Below, in pieces: positions 1-7,709 of a DNA stretch of 14,570 nt. A program made the position numbers and the translations under genes. This DNA comes from JALSKU01 sp964556545 (lineage in GTDB: Bacteria; Campylobacterota; Campylobacteria; Campylobacterales; JALSKU01): assembly GCA_964556545.1 (NCBI GenBank), contig CAZKWE010000018.1, positions 1 through 14,570 on the forward strand, read 5' to 3'. Within the stretch, counting starts at the first letter, position 1, and each line of letters begins with the position of its first letter. The notes under the pieces are model-generated. The model worked only from the letters and a program-made list of their open reading frames with translations. It was not told the DNA's origin and ran no database searches.

Positions 1-6
1 CTTCGG

Positions 7-106
7 GCACAAAGATAACGGCACGACTGCTTCGTTAGATTTTCTTGAATTACCTACGGGTAGTCCTGCAAAAATCTGCCTTGCATTCATACCGTTCTTT
101 TTGTGC
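7..106. repeat. Long imperfect palindrome (possible repeat element) at the window's left edge
   Basis: The outermost 24 bases (7-30) match the reverse complement of 83-106 at 19 of 24 positions, and similarity continues inward (an AGATTTT block and a TACC block occur in both arms) to a centre near base 56, where TACC-TACG-GGTA forms a tight hairpin. Two of the mismatches would become G-U pairs in a minus-strand transcript, so that RNA would fold better. The minus strand also carries an open frame from an ATG at 90 to the window edge (starting MNARQIF), but I see no convincing ribosome binding site and regard it as part of the palindrome. It could be a dispersed hairpin repeat, an inserted miniature element or a structured RNA. 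Copy number cannot be judged from one window. The right arm ends exactly where the MIP18-family reading frame begins. Confidence 0.6.
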
Positions 107-396
107 TATTAATTGGGGTTTCTTTTGGTTGGGTACTTATATACAATCTTGGACTTATATATGATGTAAAATGCAAAAAAGATGAAACAAGCAAGTTAAA
201 CAGATGCAAAGTCGTTATGACTTTGACATCTCCAACTTGCTCTATGTCTGAAACTTTGGTTGATTTGGTAAGAAGTATTCCAAGCAGAATGCAAGATGAT
301 TCTATCGAATCCATTGAAGTTGAAGTTGTATTTGACCCTCCATGGACGCAGGAAAAAATGAGTGACGAAGCTAAACTTCAAATGGGACTGTTGTAA
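103..396 (+). CDS. MIP18/PaaD-like (DUF59) Fe-S assembly protein, N-terminus probably altered
   Basis: Members of this family (SufT, PaaD, the MIP18/CIA2 group) assist Fe-S cluster assembly or delivery in the cytoplasm. The body from about residue 15 to the end is a clear match by eye: LGLIYDV, a beta strand followed by TLTSPTCSM with the conserved cysteine, a helix, then VVFDPPWTQEKMSDEAK and a terminal LGL-like MGLL. Family proteins normally start with a helix of about 20 residues and a DPE motif before LGLIY. Here that part is missing, and the GTG start at 103 lies inside the right arm of the palindrome at 7-106. Residues IGVS and IYNLGLIYDV both fit the family but are separated by about five extra residues (FGWVL). 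So the gene may be 5'-truncated or rearranged and perhaps non-functional. Its last 19 bases overlap the convergent response-regulator gene. The family call is strong; the start and integrity are doubtful. Confidence 0.7.
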   Translation: MLLIGVSFGWVLIYNLGLIYDVKCKKDETSKLNRCKVVMTLTSPTCSMSETLVDLVRSIPSRMQDDSIESIEVEVVFDPPWTQEKMSDEAKLQMGLL

Positions 397-1082
397 TTGT
401 CGATTTTTATCCTGTATCCCAAAGAGTAGTGATTTTCAATACAGTTAAAGGGCAGTTTTTTTCTGACTCTTTTTACAAGATTTTTTAGTCTTGCCGGATT
501 ATAATCCAGCAAGGCATCATCTCCCCAGATAAAAGTAATAATATTTTCCTGAGAAAAAATTTGCTCTTTTTTGCTGAGCAAGAGAGTAAAAAAACTTCTT
601 TCATATTTTGTCAGTTTTATTGCCTTGGCATTATAAAAAAGTTCCTTGTTTTGCATATCCCATATCAAATCATTAGAAATATGCAATATTTTGTTTTTTA
701 AGCTGTTTATTTTTTTATACTGGTTGACTGATAGATTAAGTGCATTTTTTAACTCTTCTCTTCGTATCGGCTTTGGAAGATATTTTGTTAAATTAAGCTC
801 TGTGGCAACTATAAGTTTTTCGATATCTTTGATTGCTGTTAGCATGATAATTCTGCTTGAATTATCTTTTTGTCTAATTTTTTTTGCTACTTCCAAACCG
901 TCAAGCTTGGGCATATCTATATCTAAAAGTAAAATTTCCGGCTTATTTTCCATATAAAGCATATATGCCTCTTCGCCATCTTTTGCTTCATATACTTTTT
1001 TAAAAAATCTTTTAAGATAATTTGCATAGTTTATTCTGGTAATCTCTTCATCTTCAGCATACAATATAGACAGTTCTTTCAA
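378..1082 (-). CDS. OmpR/PhoB-type response regulator
   Basis: This is a cytoplasmic two-component output protein of 234 aa. Residues 1-120 form a receiver domain: acidic pocket EDE at 10-12, phospho-acceptor Asp54 in LLLDIDMP, Thr82 and Lys104 (YLPKP). Residues about 135-228 form a winged-helix DNA-binding domain of the Trans_reg_C type, with LTKYERSFFTLLL near the start and a terminal beta hairpin (HYSLGYRI). Binding DNA as a phosphorylation-controlled transcription factor follows from the family. The first codon is TTG, inside TTGA, whose TGA ends the upstream kinase gene; there is no good Shine-Dalgarno and no other in-frame start until residue 41, so translation is probably coupled to the kinase. 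Targets are unknown. The divergent FIST/HD-GYP gene is a candidate by position only. Confidence 0.92.
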   Translation of the reverse strand: MKELSILYAEDEEITRINYANYLKRFFKKVYEAKDGEEAYMLYMENKPEILLLDIDMPKLDGLEVAKKIRQKDNSSRIIMLTAIKDIEKLIVATELNLTKYLPKPIRREELKNALNLSVNQYKKINSLKNKILHISNDLIWDMQNKELFYNAKAIKLTKYERSFFTLLLSKKEQIFSQENIITFIWGDDALLDYNPARLKNLVKRVRKKLPFNCIENHYSLGYRIKIDNYNSPI

Positions 1083-1864
1083 AATTCTATCCTAAAATTT
1101 GCACCGTCTTTTTCATTTTTAGCACTTATTTTACCTCCGAAACTGCCTTCTATAATCATTTTTGCCATTGAAAGACCGTGTCCTGTGCCTTTGCTCTTTT
1201 TTTTAGTTGTAAAATACGGGTCAAAAATCTTTTCCATATTTTTTTGCTCTATGCCTCCTGCATTATCTTGTATATGAAGTACTATCTTCTCATTTATCAT
1301 ATTAACATTTATTTGTATATAAGGATTTTTCGGATTTTTTTCCAAAAGTGCATCTTTGGCATTATTTAAAATAACCAACAGACTCTGAACAAATTCTTTT
1401 TTATACCCTTTTACTTTTTTATCATTTTCAATCTTGACATTACACTCTATTTTTTTATGTTTAAGAAGAGGCATTATCAAAGAGAGTGTTTCTTCGATAG
1501 CCTCTTTCATAGTGAAAACTGTTTTTTCTTTATCCGGATGGAGATAATTTCTAAAACTCTCTATGGTTTCCGACATAAAAAATGTAAGATTTTCTATCTG
1601 ACTTAACTCTTTTTCAAGTAAATTCTTATGCAGTTTTCCATCTTCGTAACTACTTTCTATATTTAAAACGATAGAATTTATCTGTGCCAAAGGCTGTTTC
1701 CATTGGTGAGCAATGTGCTCAAGCATTTCACCGATAGAAGCAAGTTTTGCCTGTCTTATAAGAAGTTTGTTTTTTTCAAATACTTTCTCTTGTAAATTAT
1801 AATTTTTTCGATATAAAAAACATATCACAATAAACAAGATAACAAATAATAAAATATTTATCAA
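1079..1864 (-). CDS. Membrane-anchored sensor histidine kinase with no evident sensor domain
   Basis: This protein of 261 aa should autophosphorylate and pass phosphate to the response regulator encoded just downstream. Residues 2-18 form one hydrophobic anchor, followed by a short coiled linker. The H-box AHQWKQPL places the phospho-acceptor at His53. The ATPase part shows the N-box (ILNNAKDAL, Asn168), G1 (DNAGGI, 200-205), F-box (FDPYFTT, 214-220) and G2 (GTGHGL, 226-231). There is no room for a periplasmic, PAS or HAMP domain between membrane and H-box, so the input must come through the membrane segment or a partner protein. The start is TTG at 1864, preceded by AAGGAG only three bases away; a stop lies just upstream in frame and no ATG occurs before residue 47. 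It overlaps the regulator gene by 4 bp. Confidence 0.92.
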   Translation of the reverse strand: MINILLFVILFIVICFLYRKNYNLQEKVFEKNKLLIRQAKLASIGEMLEHIAHQWKQPLAQINSIVLNIESSYEDGKLHKNLLEKELSQIENLTFFMSETIESFRNYLHPDKEKTVFTMKEAIEETLSLIMPLLKHKKIECNVKIENDKKVKGYKKEFVQSLLVILNNAKDALLEKNPKNPYIQINVNMINEKIVLHIQDNAGGIEQKNMEKIFDPYFTTKKKSKGTGHGLSMAKMIIEGSFGGKISAKNEKDGANFRIEF

Positions 1865-2003
1865 TAACTCCTTTTAAAAATATATACTATTTTATCCATA
1901 TAAAACTTATATGATAATAATAAATTTTTGCTATTTCAAAACAAAAATTATTTTATATAAAAGTTTATACATATTAATAAGTATTGCTTAAGTTCATTTT
2001 AAA

Positions 2004-2009
2004 TATAAT
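2004..2009 (+). promoter_or_regulatory. Likely -10 box of the FIST/HD-GYP gene
   Basis: A perfect TATAAT lies about 27 bases upstream of the ATG at 2036, within very AT-rich DNA. Transcription would start near 2016. TTGCTT at 1984 resembles a -35 box but the spacing of 14 bases is short. The rest of the 171-bp divergent gap to the kinase gene is A/T-rich with no other clear signal. Confidence 0.45.
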
Positions 2010-2035
2010 CTAATAATTTTTTTCCAAGGCAAAAA

Positions 2036-4620
2036 ATGAAACTTTTAAATTTGAGAATAAAGAAAATTTTTTATCAAATTTAAAACATAATGCTGTAAAT
2101 ACTAAAGAAAGATATCTAATCCAACTGTTTATAGGCAACAATAATATAGATTTTTTCAAAAAAACAATTAAAGAGATAAATGATATTTTTCCAAATTCTC
2201 AAATCATAGCCGCATCTACAGCTGGAGAAATAATTGATGGCAATATGCTGGAAAATAGCATTGTAGTCTCACTTTCACAATTTGAAAATTCGGACTTTAA
2301 AACAATTCTTATAGAAGAAAAAAATGAAAATGATACCGCAATAAAAATATATGAAAACTTAACAAAAGACTCCAAACTCATCATACTTTTTAACAACCCT
2401 TATGAAAATGATGCACAAGCCATATTGACAAAACTCCAGCATCTTGCATCTAAAATAACGATTGCGGGAGGAAATGCCGCCGACAATAGAAAATTCGATA
2501 TGAAAACAGTAGTTGGGACAGGGGAAAAAATCTCCACCAAAGGAGTCGCCGTATCTATTATAGATTCAAAAATTTTAAATATTTACAATGATTATCTTTT
2601 CAATTGGCAAAAAATAGGAAATAAATTTAAAATTACCAAAGCCGATAAAAATATAGTATATTTGATAGATGGAATTTCTCCCAAAGATTTATACAGAAAA
2701 TATTTAGGAGATGAGATAGCCGATGATCTTCCTGCCGCAGGAGTAGAATTTCCCCTTATGTTTAAAGAAAACGGTATGGATATAGCAAGAGCTCCCGTAG
2801 CTGTCGGACAAAATGGAGAGTTTATACTTGCAGGACAAGTTAAAGAAGGATATGAAGTTCAAATCGGATTTGGTGATATTGAATTAAATGATAAAAATAC
2901 CAAATATCAAGTGGGAGAATTTGCAAAAAATCCGGTGGAATCTATATATATCTACTCTTGTTCGGCAAGAAAATACCTAATGGAAAATCACTTAAATGAC
3001 GAATTTAGACTCTTAAACAGTGTTGCTCCGACAGCCGGATTTATAACTTATGGAGAATTTTTTACAAACAAATCCCAAAATCTTATGTTAAACATAACTT
3101 CAACATTCTTAGGATTAAGTGAAAATCCCGATAGAAAAAATACCCTATCTGTAAATCCTACAACAACAGATAAGAAAACAAAGACTTTAAAAGCATTAAC
3201 ACATCTCATTCAGCAAACTTCATACGATCTTGAAAATAAAATTTCAAGACTTCACTTTTTTAAGAATATGCTAAAACAATCTACAATTTTTTCAAAAACA
3301 GATATAAACGGAATAATAACTGAAGTAAACAAAAATTTTGAAAAAATTTCCGGATATACAAAAGATGAACTTATAGGAAAAACTCATGCTATACTAAGAC
3401 ACAAAGATGTACCAAAAAAATTTTATGAAGATTTATGGGATACTATACTTTCTAAAAATGTCTGGAGCGGAATTCTTAAAAATAAAAATAAAAAAGGACA
3501 AACATACTATCTAAAAGCTCACATATTTCCGGAGCTTGACACCCAAGGCAATATAACAGAATTTGTCTCCATTAAAGATAACATAACCGATACTTATAAA
3601 AAAGAGCAAAAATTGCTTGGAAATATCCATAAACTTAAAGAAAAAGAGTATATATTAAAACAGTACGAAACAATAATAGATGAAAGTAATGCACTTTGTA
3701 GAATCGATCCTTATTTTAACATACTCTATGTCAATGATGCATTTTGCTCTATTTTTGAATGTCAAAAAAAGGATTTTGTAAATAAAAAGAAATTTATAGA
3801 GATAATAGATAGAAACTTTCTAAAAACGGAATTTAGCAATCTAAAAGCTATGATAAAATATAAAAGATCTTGGAAAGGATTGATGCCTCTTGTCAAAGAT
3901 AAAAAAGATAATAATAAAATATATATGGAAACCACTATTCGCCCTATCATAAATAATGAAAACAAGATAGTGGAATTCGTAATAGTTCAAAATGATATAA
4001 CCGATCTTATTACTGCTCAAAAAGAGATAGAAGATACACAAAGAGATATTATATACACTATGGGTGCAATAGGAGAGACAAGAAGCAGGGAAACCGGAAA
4101 TCATGTTAGCAGAGTTGCCGAATATTCTAAAATACTCGCTCTTAAATATGGTTTTAGTAAAAAAGAAGCGGAACTTTTAAAAATAGCTTCACCAATGCAT
4201 GATATAGGAAAAATAGCAATTCCGGATAATATACTAAACAAACCGGGGAAATTGACCCAAGAAGAGTGGGAAATTATGAAAACACATTGTCAACTTGGAT
4301 ATGAAATGCTTAAAAATTCAAATAGAGAAATTATACGAACAGCCGCAACTGTTGCTCTTACTCATCATGAAAAATACGATGGAACCGGATATCCTAACGG
4401 TTTCAAAGCAAAAAATATACCTATTGTAGGAAGAATTACAGCACTTGCCGATGTATTTGATGCTCTCGGTAGCGACAGGGTCTATAAAAAAGCTTGGAAA
4501 GATAATAAAATATTTTCATACATAAAAGAGCAAAAAGGTAAACATTTCGATCCAAAACTTGTTGATATATTTTTCAAAAATCTTGATGATTTTTTAAATA
4601 TCAGAGCCAAATTCAAATAA
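2036..4620 (+). CDS. FIST-PAS-PAS-HD-GYP cyclic-di-GMP phosphodiesterase, with a frame break at its 5' end
   Basis: This predicted cytoplasmic signalling enzyme should hydrolyse c-di-GMP through its C-terminal HD-GYP domain under control of three sensory domains. Residues are numbered from the ATG at 2245. FIST core reads up to about 300 (GYEVQIGFGDIE, then APTAGFITYGEFF). PAS1 is about 340-450 and is Aer-like (LRHKDVPK, WSGILKNKNKKG), which hints at a flavin or haem cofactor. PAS2 is about 470-588. HD-GYP is about 603-780, with NH at 619-620, HDIGK at 652-656, HH at 707-708 and YDGTGYP at 711-717. The same frame is open and clearly FIST-like upstream of 2245 (ERYLIQLFIG, then AASTAGEI), back to 2017, but has no ATG, GTG or TTG there. 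The only ATG with a ribosome binding site (AAGG at 2026, ATG at 2036) is one frame off and hits a stop at 2081. One extra A after the ATG would restore MKTFKFENK. Domain calls are strong; the start is unresolved. Confidence 0.88.
2044..2050 (+). other. Phase-correct -1 slippery heptamer in the 5' frame break
   Basis: T TTA AAT sits in exactly the phase needed for a -1 slip from the frame of the ATG at 2036 into the frame encoding FIST-PAS-PAS-HD-GYP. Such heptamers are known frameshift sites, but arise easily by chance in AT-rich DNA, and I see no strong stem-loop or Shine-Dalgarno stimulator beside it. Confidence 0.2.
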
Positions 4621-4623
4621 AAT

Positions 4624-5532
4624 TTAAAATAATGATTTTCCCCTGCCTTTATGCCATAAAAGTATATATTCCCATGCTTCAGCTGCATTATCGGCAAATT
4701 TGAATATATCGGTATCGTTTGGTGCTATAACTCCTTCATCTTTTAAAAAATCAAAGTCTATGGCTTTCTCCCAGTAACTTCTACCCACCAAGACTACCGG
4801 AATATCTTCTGATTTGCCTGTTTGGATAAGAGTCAATGTTTCAAACAGTTCATCAAATGTTCCAAATCCCCCCGGATATACCACCAAAGCTTTTGCCTTA
4901 CTTAAAAAATGCATTTTCCTAATGGCGAAATAGTGAAACTGAAAACAAAGTTCGGGTGTAATATAGGGGTTTGGATACTGTTCATGAGGGAGTTTTATAT
5001 TTAATCCTATAGTTTTTGCTCCCACATCATATGCACCTCTGTTTGCCGCTTCCATGATGCCCGGTCCTCCACCGGTCATAAGTGTAACTTTACAGTCATC
5101 TACTCCTTTGCCGCTTTTTCCAACAAGCTGGCCAAATCTTCTCGCATCTTCATAATATATACTTTTGCCAACCATTCTCTCAGCTACATACAATTCTCTT
5201 AAAAGTTGTCTGTTATTAGGTTTTTTCTCAACTTTTTCCTGAATTTGTTTTAATCTTTTAAGAGCCGTTTTTCTTTCAACTATCCTGGCACTCCCAAAAA
5301 CTACTATGGTATGCTCTATGCCGTATTGTCTCATAATTACATCGGCTTTTAGATAATCAAGCTCAAGTCTTATCGCCCTTGCTTCATCTGCATATATAAA
5401 ATCTTCATCTTCTTCCGCCAATTTATAGCTTGGATTGCTCATTATCTTTTTGATAAGCTTTAAGGCATTCGGATCTTCATCTTCTAATTTCGGATGTTCC
5501 CATGGGAGTTCATTTTTGTTATCTGTTTTCAT
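4624..5532 (-). CDS. LOG-family (TIGR00730-like) nucleotide phosphoribohydrolase
   Basis: Proteins of this Rossmann-fold family are often mislabelled lysine decarboxylases. Characterised members cleave nucleoside 5'-monophosphates such as AMP or cytokinin nucleotides into base and ribose 5-phosphate. The 302-aa protein has FGSAR at 79-83, MTGGGPGIMEAAN at 152-164, RK at 205-206 and PGGFGTFDE at 220-228, which are the binding and catalytic signatures. It carries about 70 extra N-terminal residues, charged and probably helical, compared with the short plant LOG type; bacterial long forms have this too. The start is supported by GAGGA seven bases upstream of the ATG. It is the last gene of the minus-strand run, 22 bp after the MgtC-like gene, and ends 3 bp from the convergent FIST/HD-GYP gene, leaving no space for a separate terminator. 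The exact substrate is unknown. Confidence 0.88.
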   Translation of the reverse strand: MKTDNKNELPWEHPKLEDEDPNALKLIKKIMSNPSYKLAEEDEDFIYADEARAIRLELDYLKADVIMRQYGIEHTIVVFGSARIVERKTALKRLKQIQEKVEKKPNNRQLLRELYVAERMVGKSIYYEDARRFGQLVGKSGKGVDDCKVTLMTGGGPGIMEAANRGAYDVGAKTIGLNIKLPHEQYPNPYITPELCFQFHYFAIRKMHFLSKAKALVVYPGGFGTFDELFETLTLIQTGKSEDIPVVLVGRSYWEKAIDFDFLKDEGVIAPNDTDIFKFADNAAEAWEYILLWHKGRGKSLF

Positions 5533-5554
5533 TTTATCCTCCTCAATATTTTAT

Positions 5555-6793
5555 CTATAAAAAACTCCATATTATTGTTCCTGTACCTAAAACAGATATC
5601 CACAAAGCTGCATAACGGGTATTTTTCCATCCTCCAAACCATAAGGCATATATAGCTTTTAAAATATTGTTACTTCCCGCTGCTATAAGTATAGCATTAA
5701 ATATTTCTTGTGAAGTTATAGTATATTTTCCGGTTAGCAAAGAGAGTATAAACGGATCTATATCGGTAAAACCTGCAACAAATGAAAATATCCGGAGTCC
5801 GATAGATCCAAATTCATTGGTAATGTATTTTGTCAAAGCCATCATAACTATAAAAAGAATTGCAAATACAAAAGCTGTTCTTAGTTCAAGCGGATTGTTA
5901 TCTACAAAATCATGAGTTGTGTCCCTTTTCTTTTTGAAATATAAAAAAGAGAGCGATATTGTCATGCCTAAAAAAGCAAATACCGAAAAAGGGGCTATAA
6001 TGGATTTTGCAATTTGTATATTGAAAATAGAAGCTACGACTATAAGTCTAAAATACATTACGGAAGTTGAAGCAATGATAGCTCCGTTTATAACAGGATT
6101 ATAATCGGATAATTTTGCTTTTCTTGCAAGAACAACCGTGGTAGCTGTTGATGAATATATACCTCCTATAAGACCTGTTAGAAAATATCCTTTTGAAGGA
6201 AAAAAATATTTTTGCGCTATATATCCGCCGTAACTTATAGCGGAAACCACTACTACAACCAGCCATATTTTAAAAGGAGATATCGGGATATAAGGTATGA
6301 CATCTTTATTGGGCAACAGCGGTAATATAACAGCAGAAAGCAAAACCATCTTTCCAAAAGTCTCAAATTCCTGTTTATTTACATAATTGCTGAAATTTTG
6401 GATACCGACTTTTGCATTCAAGATAAAAATCACCAAAACAAAAACCAGTGAAGTCATCCATATGGGATTGTTTATACTGATAGGTCCGAAACTGTAAACT
6501 ATCAATAAAACAAGAAACAAAATGATACTTTGTTTGTTGTTTAAAAGTTTTTGGTAGTAAAACATACCGTACAATATACTCAAAGATGCCAAAACCATCA
6601 AATATGCATATAAGTTAACATGATAAAATAAAAATCCGAGCATTCCTACAAATGTAAAAGTTCTGGCACTTCCAAAAAAATAATTGGATGATTTTTCATG
6701 AAAATGGAGTTTGTATGTTTTTACCTCCAATCCGATTAAAAAGCTAAAAACAATAGTTATCATAAAATCTATCAAACTTTTTTCTATATGCAT
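5555..6793 (-). CDS. MgtC/SapB-like and DUF4010 multi-pass membrane protein
   Basis: The 412-aa protein is hydrophobic almost throughout, with roughly eleven or twelve membrane segments. The N-terminal 120 residues resemble the MgtC/SapB domain (FLIGLE at 18-23, GSARTFTFVGMLG at 41-53). The C-terminal half resembles DUF4010 (GGIYSSTATTVVLARKAK at 210-227, GFTDIDPF at 341-348). Salmonella MgtC acts on the F1Fo ATP synthase and is tied to low Mg2+ and acid stress; the function of the fused DUF4010 type is not known, so no transport substrate is claimed. The ATG at 6793 is preceded by a weak GAG-type site. The gene follows a PPK2 gene after 102 bp that contain possible -10 hexamers and an inverted repeat, so it may have its own promoter as well as read-through. 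Confidence 0.82.
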   Translation of the reverse strand: MHIEKSLIDFMITIVFSFLIGLEVKTYKLHFHEKSSNYFFGSARTFTFVGMLGFLFYHVNLYAYLMVLASLSILYGMFYYQKLLNNKQSIILFLVLLIVYSFGPISINNPIWMTSLVFVLVIFILNAKVGIQNFSNYVNKQEFETFGKMVLLSAVILPLLPNKDVIPYIPISPFKIWLVVVVVSAISYGGYIAQKYFFPSKGYFLTGLIGGIYSSTATTVVLARKAKLSDYNPVINGAIIASTSVMYFRLIVVASIFNIQIAKSIIAPFSVFAFLGMTISLSFLYFKKKRDTTHDFVDNNPLELRTAFVFAILFIVMMALTKYITNEFGSIGLRIFSFVAGFTDIDPFILSLLTGKYTITSQEIFNAILIAAGSNNILKAIYALWFGGWKNTRYAALWISVLGTGTIIWSFL

Positions 6794-6830
6794 ATTTTAC
6801 TCGTATATTAATATTTGGAAACCTTATGGC

Positions 6831-6841
6831 ATCATATCATA
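6831..6841 (-). promoter_or_regulatory. Possible -10 region of the MgtC-like gene
   Basis: On the minus strand two overlapping TATGAT hexamers lie about 40 bases upstream of the MgtC-like start, at suitable distance for a leader of about 30 nt. No clear -35 box is visible. The call is weak because the gap is AT-rich. Confidence 0.3.
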
Positions 6842-6860
6842 AATTTTAAAAAAAATTTAT
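6839..6860. repeat. Perfect 9-bp AT-only inverted repeat
   Basis: ATAAATTTT, four A's, then AAAATTTAT. It lies 35 bp past the PPK2 stop and just upstream of the MgtC-like gene. The stem has no G or C and no T-run follows it on the minus strand, so it is a poor terminator. It could be an operator or chance. Confidence 0.4.
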
Positions 6861-6895
6861 AAATAAGCACCCGACCAAAAGCAATCCGAAAACAG

Positions 6896-7669
6896 TTATG
6901 GAAAAATTAAACCTTTTGTATAACAATTTGTATCAAATGTACATAAAATATCATTTTTATATATATGAGTACCTCCAATAAACATATCCTCTCTTTTGCC
7001 ATGATAATCCATCATTGAGAGAAAATGTTTCATGGTATTTATCCTTGCTTCTTTTTTTTCATCTGTATGGACAATATACCATGGTGCAAATGTAAAGGAA
7101 GTTTTATCAAACATTTTATCTCTTGCTTTAGAATATGCTTGCCAATACTTTTGTGCTTGTTTATCTATAGGACTAATCTTCCACTGTTTTAAAGGATCTT
7201 TTTTTCTTGCTTCAAGCCTCCTGTACTGTTCATTTTTACTGATATCAAGATAATATTTTACAACTATAATACCTGAGTGTACCAAAAGATGCTCAAAACT
7301 CTTCACCTCTTTCATAAAGTCTTTATACTCTTTTTCAGTACAAAAACCCATCACTTTTTCAACTCCTGCACGATTATACCAACTGCGATTAAAAAAGACT
7401 ATTTCACCACCTCTTGGCAGGTAAGGCACATATCTTTGAAAATACCATGACTTTTTATCCTTGTCACTCGGCTTTCCAAGTGCTACAACTCTTGCTTCTC
7501 TCGGACTTAAATGCTCCAAAAATCTTTTTATCGTACCATCTTTTCCTGCAGCATCTCTACCTTCAAAAATGACACAAACTTTCAAGTCTCTTTTTATAAC
7601 CTCTTTTTGAAATTTCACAAGTTCCACTTGTAAATCATAAAGCTCTTTCTTATACTCTTTTTTATTCAT
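6896..7669 (-). CDS. ppk2: Polyphosphate kinase 2 (PPK2 family)
   Basis: PPK2 enzymes transfer phosphate between polyphosphate and nucleotides, usually making ATP or GTP from polyphosphate in the cytoplasm. The 257-aa protein is a single-domain member. Counting from the preceding TTG as residue 1, it has a Walker A loop GRDAAGKDG at 38-46, lid-type basic residues, and a Walker B region FFNRSWYNRAGVEKVMGF at 93-110. Asn95 stands where many relatives have Asp (FDRSWYNR). Later family blocks include YYLDISK, RRLEARKKDPLKQWK and FAPWYIVHTDEK. Length and motifs fit the one-domain class I type that favours nucleoside diphosphates, but class assignment by eye is not certain. The ATG at 7669 is chosen over the TTG at 7672 because GGAG lies six bases upstream of it. 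It follows the H+-ATPase gene by 40 bp. Confidence 0.93.
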   Translation of the reverse strand: MNKKEYKKELYDLQVELVKFQKEVIKRDLKVCVIFEGRDAAGKDGTIKRFLEHLSPREARVVALGKPSDKDKKSWYFQRYVPYLPRGGEIVFFNRSWYNRAGVEKVMGFCTEKEYKDFMKEVKSFEHLLVHSGIIVVKYYLDISKNEQYRRLEARKKDPLKQWKISPIDKQAQKYWQAYSKARDKMFDKTSFTFAPWYIVHTDEKKEARINTMKHFLSMMDYHGKREDMFIGGTHIYKNDILCTFDTNCYTKGLIFP

Positions 7670-7709
7670 CAAATCTCCATTGTTGTTTTATCTCAAATTA
7701 TCAAAGATT

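Noticed and set aside
3..90. Minus-strand open frame starting MNARQIF, running off the window
   Set aside because: Entirely within the palindrome, no good ribosome binding site, and only about 30 codons visible; more likely a by-product of the repeat.
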